Notes: a model not told the origin generated them from the letters alone. Positions 1-11,767 are shown, counted from the stretch's first letter. The stretch is DNA of 64,000 bases from Cristatella mucedo (GCA_009760855.2 WPIO01000004.1:7239001-7303000); one strand, 5' to 3'. Program-made: numbers and translations.

Positions 1-129
1 GAGGAGCTAACACGCTACTAAAAATTTGTTGATTTCATTGCAATTTTGTGCACTGTAAACTGCTTTAACTACAGCATGCTTCAGTTTATTTCAACAGAAT
101 CGGCTTTCGCTATTTTGCTTGCTCTATCA

Positions 130-911
130 AGTCTGCCTACTTTCAGCAACTTAACATTGCTAAAACTTAGGCTTGTGTAAACAGGGATACCACATCTAAA
201 TTGGTCCGTACATTCGTGACATCCCGCCTCGATTCTATTACTCACTGCTTGCTGATCTGCCGGCCTGTGCAATCAGGCGCTCACAGCTGGTGCAAAACTC
301 TGCAGTTAGGTTTATGTGTCGTGAGCGTAGCAGTTGCCACATCACACCACTTCTCGACGACCTGCACTAGCTCCCAGTCAAGCAACGCATCTACTTAAAG
401 TTCTGTCACTCACTTTCAGGTCCCTTCTTTCTTTAGCTTAAGCGTACCTATCAGATCTACTCCCCAACTAGTATAATCATTGTGCCACTCGCTTTTCGGA
501 ATCTAATCGTATACCAATACCTCTTACGAACTTCAAATTCTTTTGAGACCCTGCATTTAGTTCGTACGCTCCCAAAGCCTGGAACTTACTTTGACTTGCG
601 TCACGACATTCTTTGACTTGACCACATTTAAAAAGAAACTAAAAACGCATCTATTTGTCACAGCCTTTAATAGGTCCATGTACGCCGTCCTTTACGTGCT
701 TATGAGTGCTGACACTATGCGTGCTACCACTAACCATATTTGCATGCTGATCCTGTGCATGTCACCCATAACTATTTTATGCTTGTTGTCATTGAACACG
801 CTACCACTAACCATTCGATCGTGCTTATTTTGCAGGAAATTTAAAGTGCCTAGAAAAATATTGAGTTCTCTGATGGCGCTGTATCAAATGTATCATTATT
901 ATTATTATTAA
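130..911 (+). mobile_element. L2/CR1-like LINE fragment, family L-A (C-terminal region and 3' tail)
   Basis: Degraded 3' part of the main LINE family of the window. Reading-frame pieces match the post-RT region of better copies at 47.2-48.0 and 49.1-50.1 kb, e.g. DLTTFKKKLKTHLFVTAF near 613-670, but stops and shifts break the frame. The 3' UTR shows the family signature of cat-gct-rich repeats, then a short 'aaagtgcctagaaa...ttctctgatggcgctgtatcaa' hairpin-like tail and an ATT microsatellite at about 893-911, the usual 3' end of L2-clade elements. Non-functional relic. Confidence 0.8.
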
Positions 912-961
912 CAGAAACTACCTGGCCGAAACGCAGGGTGTGCAGATTTTTTGGGCCGGCA

Positions 962-962
962 T

Positions 963-1012
<50 letters not shown>

Positions 1013-1014
1013 TG

Positions 1015-1096
<82 letters not shown>
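962..1096. repeat. Compound microsatellite (TA)n-(TG)n-(CGTG)n-(TG)n
   Basis: Alternating TA run (about 962-1012) passes into TG, then about eight CGTG tetranucleotides, then TG again to 1096. Alternating purine-pyrimidine DNA of this type can adopt Z-DNA or cruciform structures. Open frames on both strands here are only translations of the repeat. Confidence 0.97.
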
Positions 1097-1098
<2 letters not shown>

Positions 1099-1670
1099 TA
1101 TATGCATATACATATAGGGCCTGAAAAATTGCAGGTACCTCAAATGAACGTGACGATTCCTAAATGTTCTGCGTCAAACCCAACGGCCGACCACCTAATA
1201 GACCGTCTGCTTTTGCGGAATCTCGCTGCTGCTTTGTCCGCCGCTTTGTCGCAGCCGGTGTAACTGGAAACTAACATTTAGAAGGGCTCAACGAGCGGAG
1301 ATTGAGAGTGGAGCGCGGCGGCTGGCAGCACCTGTACGCCGTCACTTGCGTTAGTAACTTGAGAGTTCATTTTGATAATTCGCTGGCGAGTCGCGAAATT
1401 GCATGACCGACCCTTTTTACATTGATGCTGCTAGAACAAAATAAAATACTGTCCCCTTGATTCCATTCCGAAGCTTCCGACCTTCCCTCGCTGATCTATT
1501 GCTAAAAATTACGCCAATATCCTGAACAATTTTGTCTTCTGGCCGCGAGAATTTGTGTCTCCTCCATTACGGCCAAGTGTACGGAAATTGGGTGCGAGCT
1601 TAAAAAAGCAATGACAATCATGAATGGATGTCTACGGACCGGCTAATGAGGATTATTGGAGTTCATGTTA
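1097..1670. other. Non-repetitive stretch, no gene recognised
   Basis: No conserved reading frame, RNA gene or element end is recognised. Base composition is moderate and stops are frequent in all frames. Confidence 0.5.
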
Positions 1671-1843
1671 ATCCACAATGGATGTTGGCAGAGTCGTAAG
1701 ATATTCGCTTTTCACGACCAAGGTCGTGGTTCGAGTCCAGCAGGCGGCACTTTATTTGTGGCTCACTGGCTACTTCAAGCATTGCGAAAGCCGCTAAGGC
1801 TGTTCTGTCGCTATGTAAACAAGATTTTTTAATAAGCTGACTT
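1671..1843 (+). mobile_element. tRNA-derived SINE, family SINE-A (diverged)
   Basis: tRNA-like head with 'cacgaccaaggtcgtggttcgagtcc' (the B-box-like GGTTCGAGTCC), then the family body 'gcgaaagccgctaaggctgttctgtcgctatgtaaac'. The order and spacing match better copies at 42686 and 60653. It lacks most of the head palindrome found in those copies. Confidence 0.75.
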
Positions 1844-2155
1844 TTAACTTGAGAATGGCAATAGGGCTAAATTTAGTTGTATACGGACATTTACATTGAC
1901 ATTTGATATGGACATTGAATACCAGGTGTGTAGCCAAAAATGTAAACGTCAAAAGTCAACTTTTTATCTTTGTTTGTTTCCGAGTTGCCATCATAGCGAC
2001 CCTTGTCAATATCTAGCAGGGCACTTTCTCAAATGCTTTGTTTGCAAAATTGACAAGTTCAAACACTATTTCCACTCTGCAAGTCCCAAACTGACCCTCT
2101 CAACCTCATTTCACTACCACGCTTCTCTCCCTGCAAACCCATCCGTTCACCGTCC
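1844..2155. other. No gene recognised
   Basis: Only short open frames. A 197-aa plus-strand frame starts at 1896 but runs through the SINE at 2156-2282 and has no recognisable domain, so it is not called as a gene. Confidence 0.5.
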
Positions 2156-2282
2156 AGCTAAAGGATCGCCCACCGCAGGAATCGATGCCACGACCTCGGA
2201 ACCGAGGTCGTGGGCCTTTCACGACCTCGGGACCGAGGTCGTGAAAGCAACTGTCTTACCCAGTGTGCCACCACGGCTCACC
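2156..2282 (-). mobile_element. SINE-A head with duplicated palindrome
   Basis: Minus-strand copy: the reverse complement begins with a 'gtggcacactgggtaag' A-box region and ends at the B-box and 'ggtgggcgatcc'. The head palindrome is present twice: 2217-2246 (14-bp arms, 2-bp centre) and 2189-2212 (11-bp arms, 2-bp centre). Other copies carry it once. The 3' body is missing, so this is a 5' fragment or a variant. Confidence 0.8.
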
Positions 2283-2473
2283 AAAACCGGCTTCTGTAGC
2301 CTTGAGCTTCTCCGGTTGAATCCCGCAAGCAAGGTTACGCATACAGTGGACGAGGTCACGCGGCACTCGCCGGGCAGGTGCTCAACATCCGGCGTCACCA
2401 GCGCAGCCGCGACAATTATTGCCATCTCAGAGCCATCTCCCACGGGGCGACTAGCGCGCGGCGGCGCTCGAGA

Positions 2474-2530
2474 GTGCCGCTATAAATAGCCGTACGAGCA
2501 GACCAGAGTGCTTCCGAAAAGAGGCTGACG
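2474..2530 (+). promoter_or_regulatory. Candidate TATA-type core promoter
   Basis: A good TATA motif (gctataaatagcc, about 2478-2490) sits at the upstream edge of a CpG-dense block. A start site would be expected near 2510-2515. About 560 bp downstream an ATG at 3071 in good context opens a short frame ending at a donor-like GAG|gtaatg at about 3139, which could be a first coding exon; its product is not recognised. No transcript evidence is visible, so a chance TATA in CpG-rich DNA is possible. Confidence 0.35.
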
Positions 2531-2559
2531 ACGGCGACTGTCCACGCTGTCTCCGGAGA

Positions 2560-4004
2560 CTTGGGAAGTGAGAGAAAGCCGTCATCCGGTCAAACGTACT
2601 TCACGAGGAGGCGGAGGAGGCGGAGGGCGCAATCGCATTAGCGTCACTCCCGCTCGTCCTGTTTCCCTGAGCTGCTTCGTGCCGCTCACGGTCTAGCGAC
2701 GGCGGCGCCCGCTAGCTTGCGCGCGCGAGCGCTCTGCGCTCGGCTCTCGGCGGCGCAGCGAGGCGCGGACCGGTCGCCGCAGCGCAGTCCCCTGCGCCGT
2801 CCGGTCCGTCCGCCCCGGTCATTCTTCCGCGCCGCCGCCCGGTCTGCCTTCCGTCGCTGGCCACCCTGCCCTGGCCTGACGCTTCTCGCCTCCCCTCCGA
2901 GAGAGCGTTCGCTTGCGCGCTCACCGGCGTGGTCGGCGAGGTCGGTCACTCCGCCGACCTCTGTGATCTTACGCGCGTGCCCCCGCGGTGCGCGCCGGCA
3001 GACCGCCGCTGAGCACGGCGCCGCTCGTCTGCCCTCGGCAGTCTTCGCGAAAGTTCGCTGGAAAGCGGCAATGGTGGCAGCAGACGCTCCCGTTTCGATT
3101 TGCATTTTTACCCGGCGTCGCGGCGAAAACTGGTCCGAGGTAATGATGCCAGAGAGTCTGAGTCCGTTGGATTTGAAAAGCCTTTTTTAAAAGAATCGGC
3201 AGAAAATCGCTTCGTCACCGTCACGCCGCGCCGGCCTTGCTCCCTATTCTTTCTTCCCTTCCGAACGCTGAGATTCATATCCCGGGTCTTTTATAATCTC
3301 ATCGTCGATAACTCCGCAACGCCGTCAAGGCCTGCACAGACCTTCATCCGGGCGCCCACGAACAGCTGAGAACATACGCACACACTTGAGGAGTCTGGCT
3401 TGAGGTGTCACCTCAGTCGCTTTCGAACTGCGCGCTAGTGAGAGAACGGGGGCGCCGCCCAGTCGGCGACCCCGACCGGCGATTTGACGTTTGAACTAGC
3501 GATGGCCAGCGAAGGCCGCCGAAGGTCGCGGACGGTTCATGCGCACGTCAGCAGCAGCTCGTCAGCCGTCGTCGTCGCCGTTCTGTAGTGCTGACAAATG
3601 CAGCAGTCCGTCCGTATGAAGCGCTCGCGCTGGCCGACCGCTCTCCTGCCGCCAGCCAGGCGGCAGGAGAGCGGCTACATATGCTGCGGACACGGATAGC
3701 GAGGACGCGGCGCCTAGTAATGCAGCTGCTCATGCGGCTGCTCCGTTTCGTCGACCGGATGCGAACGCCCCCTACCGGTTGGGCTTCTTCCTATTGCTCG
3801 TGAATATTCGCGAGGCAAGCGCCTAAATCGACCAAACGGCTGCGGCGACCGACGGTTGCTTGACGCGCGTTCCGCCGCGAAATGAATTGACAGCGAGAGC
3901 GTAAGCGTAAGCGCGCGCGCGCGCTTACGCTCCGCCGCACGCTTTCGCCACCGGAGGGCAGACGCCGCCGCCGCACTGGCGGCGCAAGCAAGCGCGTCCC
4001 TCAC
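2560..4004. other. CpG-dense block, no gene recognised
   Basis: Very GC- and CpG-rich. Long open frames on both strands are arginine/alanine/serine-rich, as expected of GC-biased non-coding DNA. The downstream exons of the receptor gene at 4005-4159 (minus) should lie here or beyond position 1, but no match to the next conserved segment of the family was found. Confidence 0.5.
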
Positions 4005-4159
4005 CAGCTCCATGATCTGGTTCAGCTTGACGCCGATCGTGACGATGATGGTGTCGTTGTAGTTTTTCACGGGCCGTACCGACTTGTCGTAGTCGTCCAG
4101 CAGGAAGTGAAGCAGCGCCCTCTCGGCGCCGAGCAGCCTCACCTCCTCCTTCGTCGGCA
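4005..4159 (-). CDS. Nicotinic acetylcholine receptor-like subunit, exon of N-terminal ligand-binding domain (partial gene)
   Basis: Single internal exon of a Cys-loop ligand-gated cation channel, which in the family sits in the plasma membrane as a pentamer. The reverse complement has an acceptor (ctgccgtttcaag|TG) and a donor (CTG|gtgagg), 155 nt, entering with 2 nt and leaving in phase 0. It encodes 51 residues with the family pattern of the first helix and beta-1 strand of the extracellular domain: ERALLHFLLDDYDKSVRPV, then NYNDTIIVTIGVKLNQIMEL. Nicotinic subunits show a comparable LL..YD..VRPV..N.SD...V..G..L.QI.(D/E)(V/L) pattern, usually followed by DEKNQ in the next exon. No signal-peptide exon, Cys-loop or transmembrane exon was found nearby. 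The subunit class cannot be told from this exon. It lies in CpG-rich DNA with GC-biased codons. Confidence 0.85.
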
Positions 4160-4594
4160 CTTGAAACGGCAGGAAGGCCTGGACTCAGACCCCGCGGCCG
4201 CCGTCCAACGCAAAATGCAAGCGCGCGCCCCCGGACGCGCGCGTGAGTCCGCGCGCTCGCATCGCCGCCGCCGCCGCCGCCGCCGCAACAGCTGCTGCGG
4301 CGGCGGCGTTTCGGCGACAATTCTGCGCTCCGTCTAGCTGCCCGAGCGGGCGCGACTGGCCGAAAATGCCGCTGCACCCGCCAGCACTGGCTGCGCAGCG
4401 GTCCGACGATCACTGCCCGATGCGACGACGAGCCGACGAGCGGAGCGTGGGCTCGTGCGGCGGGTGCGTCCCTTCGTGGCCCTCGAAGGACTACTTCCGC
4501 CGTCAATGCGCAGGAAATATTCACTCGCTAAACCTTGCTCCGGTCACGTGCCAATCATCAAAACTTCCGCTTGCGTATCCAGCACTTTGTTCAC
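4160..4594. other. GC-rich intronic or flanking DNA with (GCC)n tract
   Basis: Upstream side of the receptor exon. It contains a GCC/GCG trinucleotide run at about 4261-4310. No signal-peptide exon is recognisable. Confidence 0.5.
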
Positions 4595-4692
4595 TGAAAG
4601 GTGCTCGAAACTCTCTACGCACCATCGTTAAAGTGCCTCGAAAAAGATTCAGTTCTCTAAGGGCCCTATGCAAATGTATTATTATTATTAAA
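4595..4692 (+). mobile_element. L-A LINE 3' tail
   Basis: Diverged copy of the family tail: 'aaagtgcctcgaaaaagattcagttctctaagggccctatgcaaatgt' followed by an ATT run. No coding remnant is attached. Confidence 0.7.
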
Positions 4693-5507
4693 ATCGGCGT
4701 TACGGCGAACGCTTAACCTACTATTTAGCCCGCAGGCCGCATCCGCCGCCGCCACTGCCGCCGCGCGGTCGTTTCGGTGGAGGGCCGAGCTGCGGCCGGC
4801 GTGGCTGCCGAGCGCGCGTCGCGCCATTGGCGTTGGCTCGTCGCTAGGGAACAGGAATCAGCATCGTCCGTCACGCGACCGGAACTGTTGACTTTTCTGG
4901 GTCTCGCACGCGCTGCGCTGGCGGCGGCGGTGGCGGCGGCGGCGGCAAAGGAATCGTCCACGCCCGTTACTAGCGGCTCGACTCGCGTGTGAAGGCCATC
5001 CTGTACGGATGGCGGAGCCACGACGCACTCCCAGAATACGACGCGAAGACGGCGTTAAACGCTTAGGACGCCTAATGGAGAAAAGAGAAACGGTGGGGCT
5101 ACTTTGCAGCGGCAGCAGCCAGCCGGCGTCCACCGGCGGTGGCGACGCTGATAGGACTCCGAGCATCCATCGCAGCTGGGAGACGGCTGTCTGTCGGTCT
5201 GTTCCACGTCTGAATCTTTGCACAGTGTGCACACTCCAAGTTGCTAATGCAATGGCCGTTCACAAGCAAGGCTTACATATATTCTATGCAGATGATGCAC
5301 AACTGCAACTTCGCTTTTATTCGTCTCTGAATTCCAGCATGTCTCTCTCCTAAAATCCTCTGTCGGATGTTACGCTACGGATGTAGTATTGCGCAGCGGG
5401 CTCATGGCACCCAGGTGCTTCTTGGCTGCCCGCGCTGCTAACACAGTCCAGATAAGTCTGTTTGAACAGCACCGGCCGCAGGGGGGGCGGGCCTACTTCG
5501 GGAAGGA
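4693..5507. other. CpG-rich stretch, no gene recognised
   Basis: Includes a short GGC run near 4921-4947. Open frames on both strands are compositional only. Confidence 0.5.
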
Positions 5508-5692
<185 letters not shown>

Positions 5693-5877
5693 CGTGTGAA
5701 AGGCGGAGATCTCGAGAGAAAGACGGGATGTAAGAAACAGCGATAGGCAATGTGGAGGCGGCTACTTGACGAGCGAGACGCGTCTCTCGGGGCCAGCGTC
5801 TCTCTGGGCTCGCGCCAAGCACGCACTAAACCATGCGGTGCTGCAGGCCCGGCCAGTGCATCCGCTGCCAGTCTATT

Positions 5878-5965
5878 AATAGCAATAATAATAATAACAA
5901 TAAAAAAATAATAAATTTTGTATAGCACCGTAAGAGAACTAGATCTCTATCTATGCACTGCACAT
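5878..5965 (-). mobile_element. L-A LINE 3' tail (degraded)
   Basis: AT-rich AAT run followed by 'tatagcaccgtaagagaactagatctctatctatgcact', the reverse of the family tail hairpin. Confidence 0.65.
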
Positions 5966-7603
5966 ATGCGCCGGAAAAGAAGAATCGCTAGGCCGGTAAC
6001 CATTCTGATGGTAACCGCTTAGCGCCGCCTGATGTTCACGGATCAGATAACCAGCAGAAGCAGCGCCAGAGAAGAAGCCGCCTCATGAAGCCTCATGCAG
6101 CTGGCCCAGCCTCCTGCCCTGACGTATAGCGAGCCCGCTCCCCGCGCCGCCCCCTATAGCGCCGGGTAGTGGGCGCCGGTCCGATGTAGCGGCACAATTG
6201 CGATGGCGGCATACGCATTGGAGCGTGCTGAGGACGCGAGGACCGGGACCGATCTGAGAGGGCGTGAGCTTCGGGTTCTCGGCAGCAGCAGCAGCAGCAG
6301 CGACTAAAGCGGGAGCGTCTGCCTCAGCTTGCACAGCACGAGCGAGCGAGCGGCGGCACGAGCGAGCAACGGAAGCCCCGAGCGAGCGCTGCAGTAGCAG
6401 CTCGTTCGTGCATGCACGCGCGCTTGATTGTGCGTGCGAGTTTATGCATGCACAATAATGTAAAGCCATCCACTTACGAGAGGCAACATGGAATTGCCGT
6501 TAGTTTACTGGCGCCCTTCGATAATGGCTTTGCATATTCGATAATGGCTTCGCCATTATTGAATATGTCTTCTGTAAATTTACATTAGCAGCGCATTCGT
6601 ATTAAATACCTATATTTACATTTATGAATGCACACTTTATACGCTCGGAGAGATGAGGCGTGGCATTGCACGCAAGTGCATTTAGGTGCACTGCATTTAA
6701 GAAGGGGAACGCAGTTACGCCAGCCTGCTGCAGTCAGAGGTAGGATTGGGCATATCGGGTGCCGGGCTAGCACATCGCACTTATAAACTCTGTCGCTACT
6801 TGAATCTCCAGCTCTTCGAGTGCATCCTGAGTCCATCTTGTCTTGAATGAACGTGAAGCTGCTCGTCTACGGCGGGCCGGTTCGCACTATCCGTACACGC
6901 GCCCCTTGACACTTGAGAACACGCGATCGGGCTGCGATTCTGTCCTTCGCCTTCATGTCCTTCGCCTTCTTCACGTTCTCGAAGCCGGCAAAATGGCTGG
7001 CAGCGCCAGCATGGCAGACAGCGCATGCTTGCGCGCCGGCCGGACTAGCGAGCAGCGGCCGCCGGTCTCGTCTACCCTTCGATATGTCCCCACCTACCCC
7101 GCCCGCGGGCTACAGCTGAAGTATGGGTGCGCGCCACTGCTCCGGAGCCCCGGCCTACCAGGAGAGAATCGTTTCCCTGCATAATCCCGAAGGCGGCGAG
7201 TGCAACGCTGAGTGCAGCTCCTCCTCCTCCTCCTCCTCCTCCTCCTACTCTCGCGCAGACAGGAGCAGCTCCTCCTCCGAAGGCAGCTCCTGCCAGGACC
7301 TTGACCTTGCGACGACGGAGGCGTCGCTCGGGCGCGCGCTTCGGCGCGCGGTCGCTGTGCCGCCGAGCGCGACGCGCTTCCCGCCCTACCCCGCCTCCGG
7401 CCCAACCCACCCCACCGTTCCACCCTCTCCCCGACCCGAGCGATCGGCGCGAGCGACGGCGAAACGAGCTGCCGCGGCGCCCGCTAGCTGCGGCGGCGCG
7501 GTGGGCGCGGCTGCTCACCCCGCACGCCGGCTCTGCCCGCCGTGGCTGCTGGGCGCGAAGCCGGAAACATCGATGTGAGCGGGTGGGCGGGGGCTAAATA
7601 ATA
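5966..7603. other. GC-rich stretch, no gene recognised
   Basis: Contains a short CAG run (about 6283-6301), a small direct and inverted repeat around 6514-6566 built on 'ttcgataatggct', and a TCC run at about 7218-7247. No conserved protein segment is seen on either strand. Confidence 0.5.
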
Positions 7604-7705
7604 AATAATAATACACTCGATCGAGCGCTCTCAGATAACTCAATCTCTTTCTAGGCGCTTTACATTCGCTGCAAAGGGAAATTCAATAATCGAATCTCGA
7701 CGTTG
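7604..7705 (-). mobile_element. L-A LINE 3' tail
   Basis: AAT run, then 'gagcgctctcagataactcaatctctttctaggcgctttacattcgctgcaaag', closely matching the better tail at 45733-45830. Sequence beyond about 7705 no longer aligns by eye. Confidence 0.75.
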
Positions 7706-7842
7706 AGTCTCGCTGCAAAAGGTCGACAACGCAGCGCGAAATTTGCTACGGAATCTCCGAGGTCCTTCTTCGAAATCTGCGCTAAATAGCTCTGTTGCCC
7801 CAACACAAACAAGCCGTTCCAACTCTCGCCGTCACTTGCCCT

Positions 7843-8003
7843 AGTTTGGCCCTGGCTTTAAGGTGCTCGCCATTGATGACCCGAGGTCAAGGTGAATGCA
7901 TAGGACGACCGTGGTCATTAGCTCGAGCCGTGCGGCGTACGTCAAGCGTCTCGATAGAGATTAATTTCTCTTAGGGCGCGATGCAAATGAATTATATGTA
8001 CTG
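7843..8003 (+). mobile_element. SINE-B: tRNA-like head with L-A-type 3' tail
   Basis: Head 'tagtttggccctggctttaaggtgctcgcc' resembles a tRNA 5' half with an A-box. The 3' part 'tctcgatagagattaatttctcttagggcgcgatgcaaatgaatta' is the L-A LINE tail. The same order is seen at 32958-33106 (+) and 59228-59350 (-), so this is a family rather than a chance junction. Confidence 0.65.
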
Positions 8004-9655
8004 AAATTGTTCATTTCAACTGCTCACTTCAGCAGCTGTTAGCCGAAATTGGGGAGGTGTGCCGCCCGAAAGTCATTTTCTGCTCTGCACATAAATTCGA
8101 GTTCTCCTTCGAAGAGCCCCGGGGCACCCCGCTCGCACGCGACCGAGGTGCTCGGCGGAATCCTTGGATCTCTCTACAAATTACCTACTTACGGACGCTG
8201 AACCATACGACCTTCTGATTATATTGCGATTGCCCTTTTGGAAATTGTAGCTGAACTTGAAGAAGGCACCCGCACTCAGGCTCGCCTTCTTCTTTCGGGA
8301 AAGGTCAACCGAAAAGGCAACTTTTCTTTTCTTTCATCTACGAAACCTTTGATCATTCCTGTGAAAGTGGCTTAAATCGGCTGTGGCTTTGGCAAGAGTC
8401 TGCAGCTTTGTCTGCATACTTTACATGCAACATAACGTATTTACTTAAGTCTGCAGCCTGCCTGGTAGCCACTTCCTGGTATTATTGAAGCCACCCACTG
8501 TTGTTCAGGGGGGGGCGCGCGAGTCTCAATAGATATACTTCTCGTTTAGCCGTACCGCGGTCGCACGCTTGAGCAGCCGAGAACGACCTGGCCGGATGGC
8601 ACTATCTTTAAACGACTTGCTACTGCTAGCAACACTAGTAGTTCTTTGCCGCTGTTTATCAGACTTCAGACAGTATCTGAAATTTAAAATGTTCTAGCAG
8701 CGTATGATGCGGTCACGGTCACGCCAACAGATCAACTCGGAACTAATAGGACAATCGAACCTCGATAGGACGCGGCGCAAAACGCTGAATTAGCGTCCTT
8801 TGAAGTTTGGGTGACCCCTCGGACGACAAAGCGCAAAGTTTTGCTTCGATGGTCCGCCACCCAGGGCGCTACCCAAGGTTCTCATGCATGAAAAAAAACA
8901 GTATCGAGCGTCTCCTAAGAATCAGTAGTAACTTGTCAGTGCAGGCGCACTCGGGTTCTGCTGCGCACCGACGACGAAGCGACGTCTACATAAGCTATAG
9001 GAACATGGCCGAACCGTTTTAGGCAAATCCGAATATCCGGGTACCCGAGAGCGAGCTGCCTAGAATCGTTCTTGGACGTCCGCTTCCACGAGTTTGGCAC
9101 GTGACCCGTGCGCCCGTCCCCGCTGCATTGTTCGTAGAGTCTAGAGCTACGCGGGCCGACCGATGGCTGCCTACCAGGAAAGCTTGCGAAACTCCGTCTA
9201 CAGAGTCCCTTCGCTGGCGTCCCAATGGTTCGCAGGAATTGTGACGCCGTCCATTCGACCTATAGGGAAAGCGGGCAACTAGTAATGCCACGCGACCTGA
9301 TAATTTTCGCGCGTGACAAATATGCGGGCACCCTTTTGTTTCTGCGTCAGCCAATTGGAACGTCGGGCTTCGGCGGCTGGCTGGTGGCCGCTCAGCCAGC
9401 GCCGCCCCTACAGCCGGCGTTTCGCGCGTGGCTCCATCGCCGATTGTCGCTCGATCGTCTCGCGGCGCTGGGTAGGCGACAGCGCGGCGTCCCCTCCTAC
9501 GGAGGCGGCTCTAGCGTGGCCGTTTCGCCACAGCCGGCATCGCCGCTTAGCCGACGCCCGCTCTCCTACCCCCACCCCCTTACCGCGTCGAAGCGATAGC
9601 CGCGATCGCTATCGAACGCCGGCGTTTGGCGCGCGCAGGCGTCGAACGCTCCTCG
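8004..9655. other. Mixed-composition stretch, no gene recognised
   Basis: Less GC-rich to about 9.0 kb, then GC-rich. A G-run lies near 8508. No conserved frame or element end is recognised. Confidence 0.5.
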
Positions 9656-9660
9656 CCGCT

Positions 9661-9695
<35 letters not shown>

Positions 9696-9712
9696 AGCAG
9701 CAGCAGCCGTCC
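9656..9712. repeat. (GCC)n-(GCA)n trinucleotide repeat
   Basis: GCC units followed by four or five CAG units. They would read as polyalanine or polyarginine, but no gene context supports translation. Confidence 0.95.
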
Positions 9713-10212
9713 TCGCCCTAGATCGCCGTGGTTCCTGCCACCGCTGCTACGCATGGAGCCGACGCAGCGACTAGCCGCGCAGCGGATAAAAGCAATAAGC
9801 GCGAGCACGCGATTGATCTCGCCGAGAGACTGCCGACCGTTGGGTCAGTTAGCTGCCGCCCCGCTCAGAGCGGAGAGCCAGCTGCCCTGAGCGCGCGAAG
9901 AGCGGTGCCCGAGAGGCGCCTTTGGAGAATGGCACTCGCGACGCCAAGATGGCGGGCGACTCACACTTCGCGCGTCGGCCGTTCGTGTGAGAGCAGCAGC
10001 CGATCGCCTAAAATCGGCGTACCACGAAGAGCGGAGAGTCGGTGCGCGAGACGCACGGCGCCCTCGGAGCGGCTCTTCGATGCGCGCGCGCGGCCCGCAG
10101 CTACGTCGGTAGCGATCGTTAAAAGTTAGGGCCGCCTCCGATAATTGGCGCCCGCCCGTCATGGTAAAGAGTCTAAGGAATGGTAACGGTTCCGCTCACT
10201 GTCGCATTCTTT
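9713..10212. other. GC-rich stretch, no gene recognised
   Basis: Only arginine/alanine-rich frames typical of CpG-rich DNA. Confidence 0.5.
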
Positions 10213-10668
<456 letters not shown>

Positions 10669-11003
10669 GCCGGCGGCGACCATTACCCAGCGGCCGAAGT
10701 GGCCGAGTACAGTCGAGCCGAGCGATCGCATCGAAAGCTACAGCGACGCGCTCTGACGACGACAGTGACGCGCTGCGACGAATGCGACGGCCGCTACAAA
10801 TCGGCCGCGCTTCACCCCGCCCTCATCCCGCGCCCGCCCCCCGGGCCCCGTCCAGCGAATCGCGTGCAAGTGAATGCATGGACTAAGGTCCTGGGAGTAG
10901 CGTTCATCCCGGGCTCGACGAGCTCAAGCAGCCGACCCGCTGCGGTCGGTCGGACGCAGGCGAGTAAGCGGCGGTCAGAGAATTTAGTTCGCAACCGCAT
11001 TCA

Positions 11004-11015
11004 CCGCCGCCGCCG

Positions 11016-11052
<37 letters not shown>

Positions 11053-11083
11053 ATCTGCTGGCGCCGCCGCCGTCGCATCTGCC

Positions 11084-11115
<32 letters not shown>

Positions 11116-11172
11116 ATCTGCTGGCGCCGCCGCCGTCGCATCTGCCGGCGCCGCCGCCGCCGCCGCCGCAGC
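11004..11172. repeat. (CCG)n tract with two-copy 63-bp higher-order unit
   Basis: A CCG array interrupted by CATCTGCTGG and CATCTGCCGG blocks. The block starting at 11052 recurs at 11115, giving a 63-bp period and showing tandem expansion above the triplet level. Confidence 0.95.
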
Positions 11173-11430
11173 CGCAGCTGCAACCAAACATCTCCGTTTG
11201 GCTAGGCCCGGCGATTGCGCTATACGCCGCCGCCGCCGCACACCTACCTTGCATTGGCAACGGATAGGCGCCCATGACCGCACAGAGCGCCGCCGCCGCG
11301 ACGACGGATGCGAGGGCGGCGGTCGGCGCCCCGCTCCGACTGCGGCACCACATGTCGGCCCAGGCGAGCGCTAGCTTCGCTCCGTATTGCGGCTATAGCA
11401 GCGCGGTTGGCAACGAGCCACGCACTGCTC

Positions 11431-11582
<152 letters not shown>

Positions 11583-11714
11583 CTTTCACGCCCTCAGCTG
11601 CGGTGCCGCTGAGTTCGCAGGCACTGCGCTCGTCGGAGCGCCGCCGTCCCGCTGCGAGCAATTTCCTCCTTTAATATCGGCTCCCTATTCACATGACGAA
11701 TCACGTGGCTGGCT

Positions 11715-11717
<3 letters not shown>

Positions 11718-11767
<50 letters not shown>
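11718..11767. repeat. (GGC)n repeat
   Basis: About sixteen uninterrupted GGC units within a CpG-dense block. Confidence 0.97.

Noticed and set aside
3714-4160. Whole 148-aa minus ORF as a protein
   Set aside because: Only the 51 codons between the acceptor at 4159 and donor at 4005 match the receptor family. The remainder is intron read-through rich in Ala and Arg.
6514-6566. Small direct and inverted repeat ttcgataatggct
   Set aside because: Too short and isolated to support an element or regulatory call.
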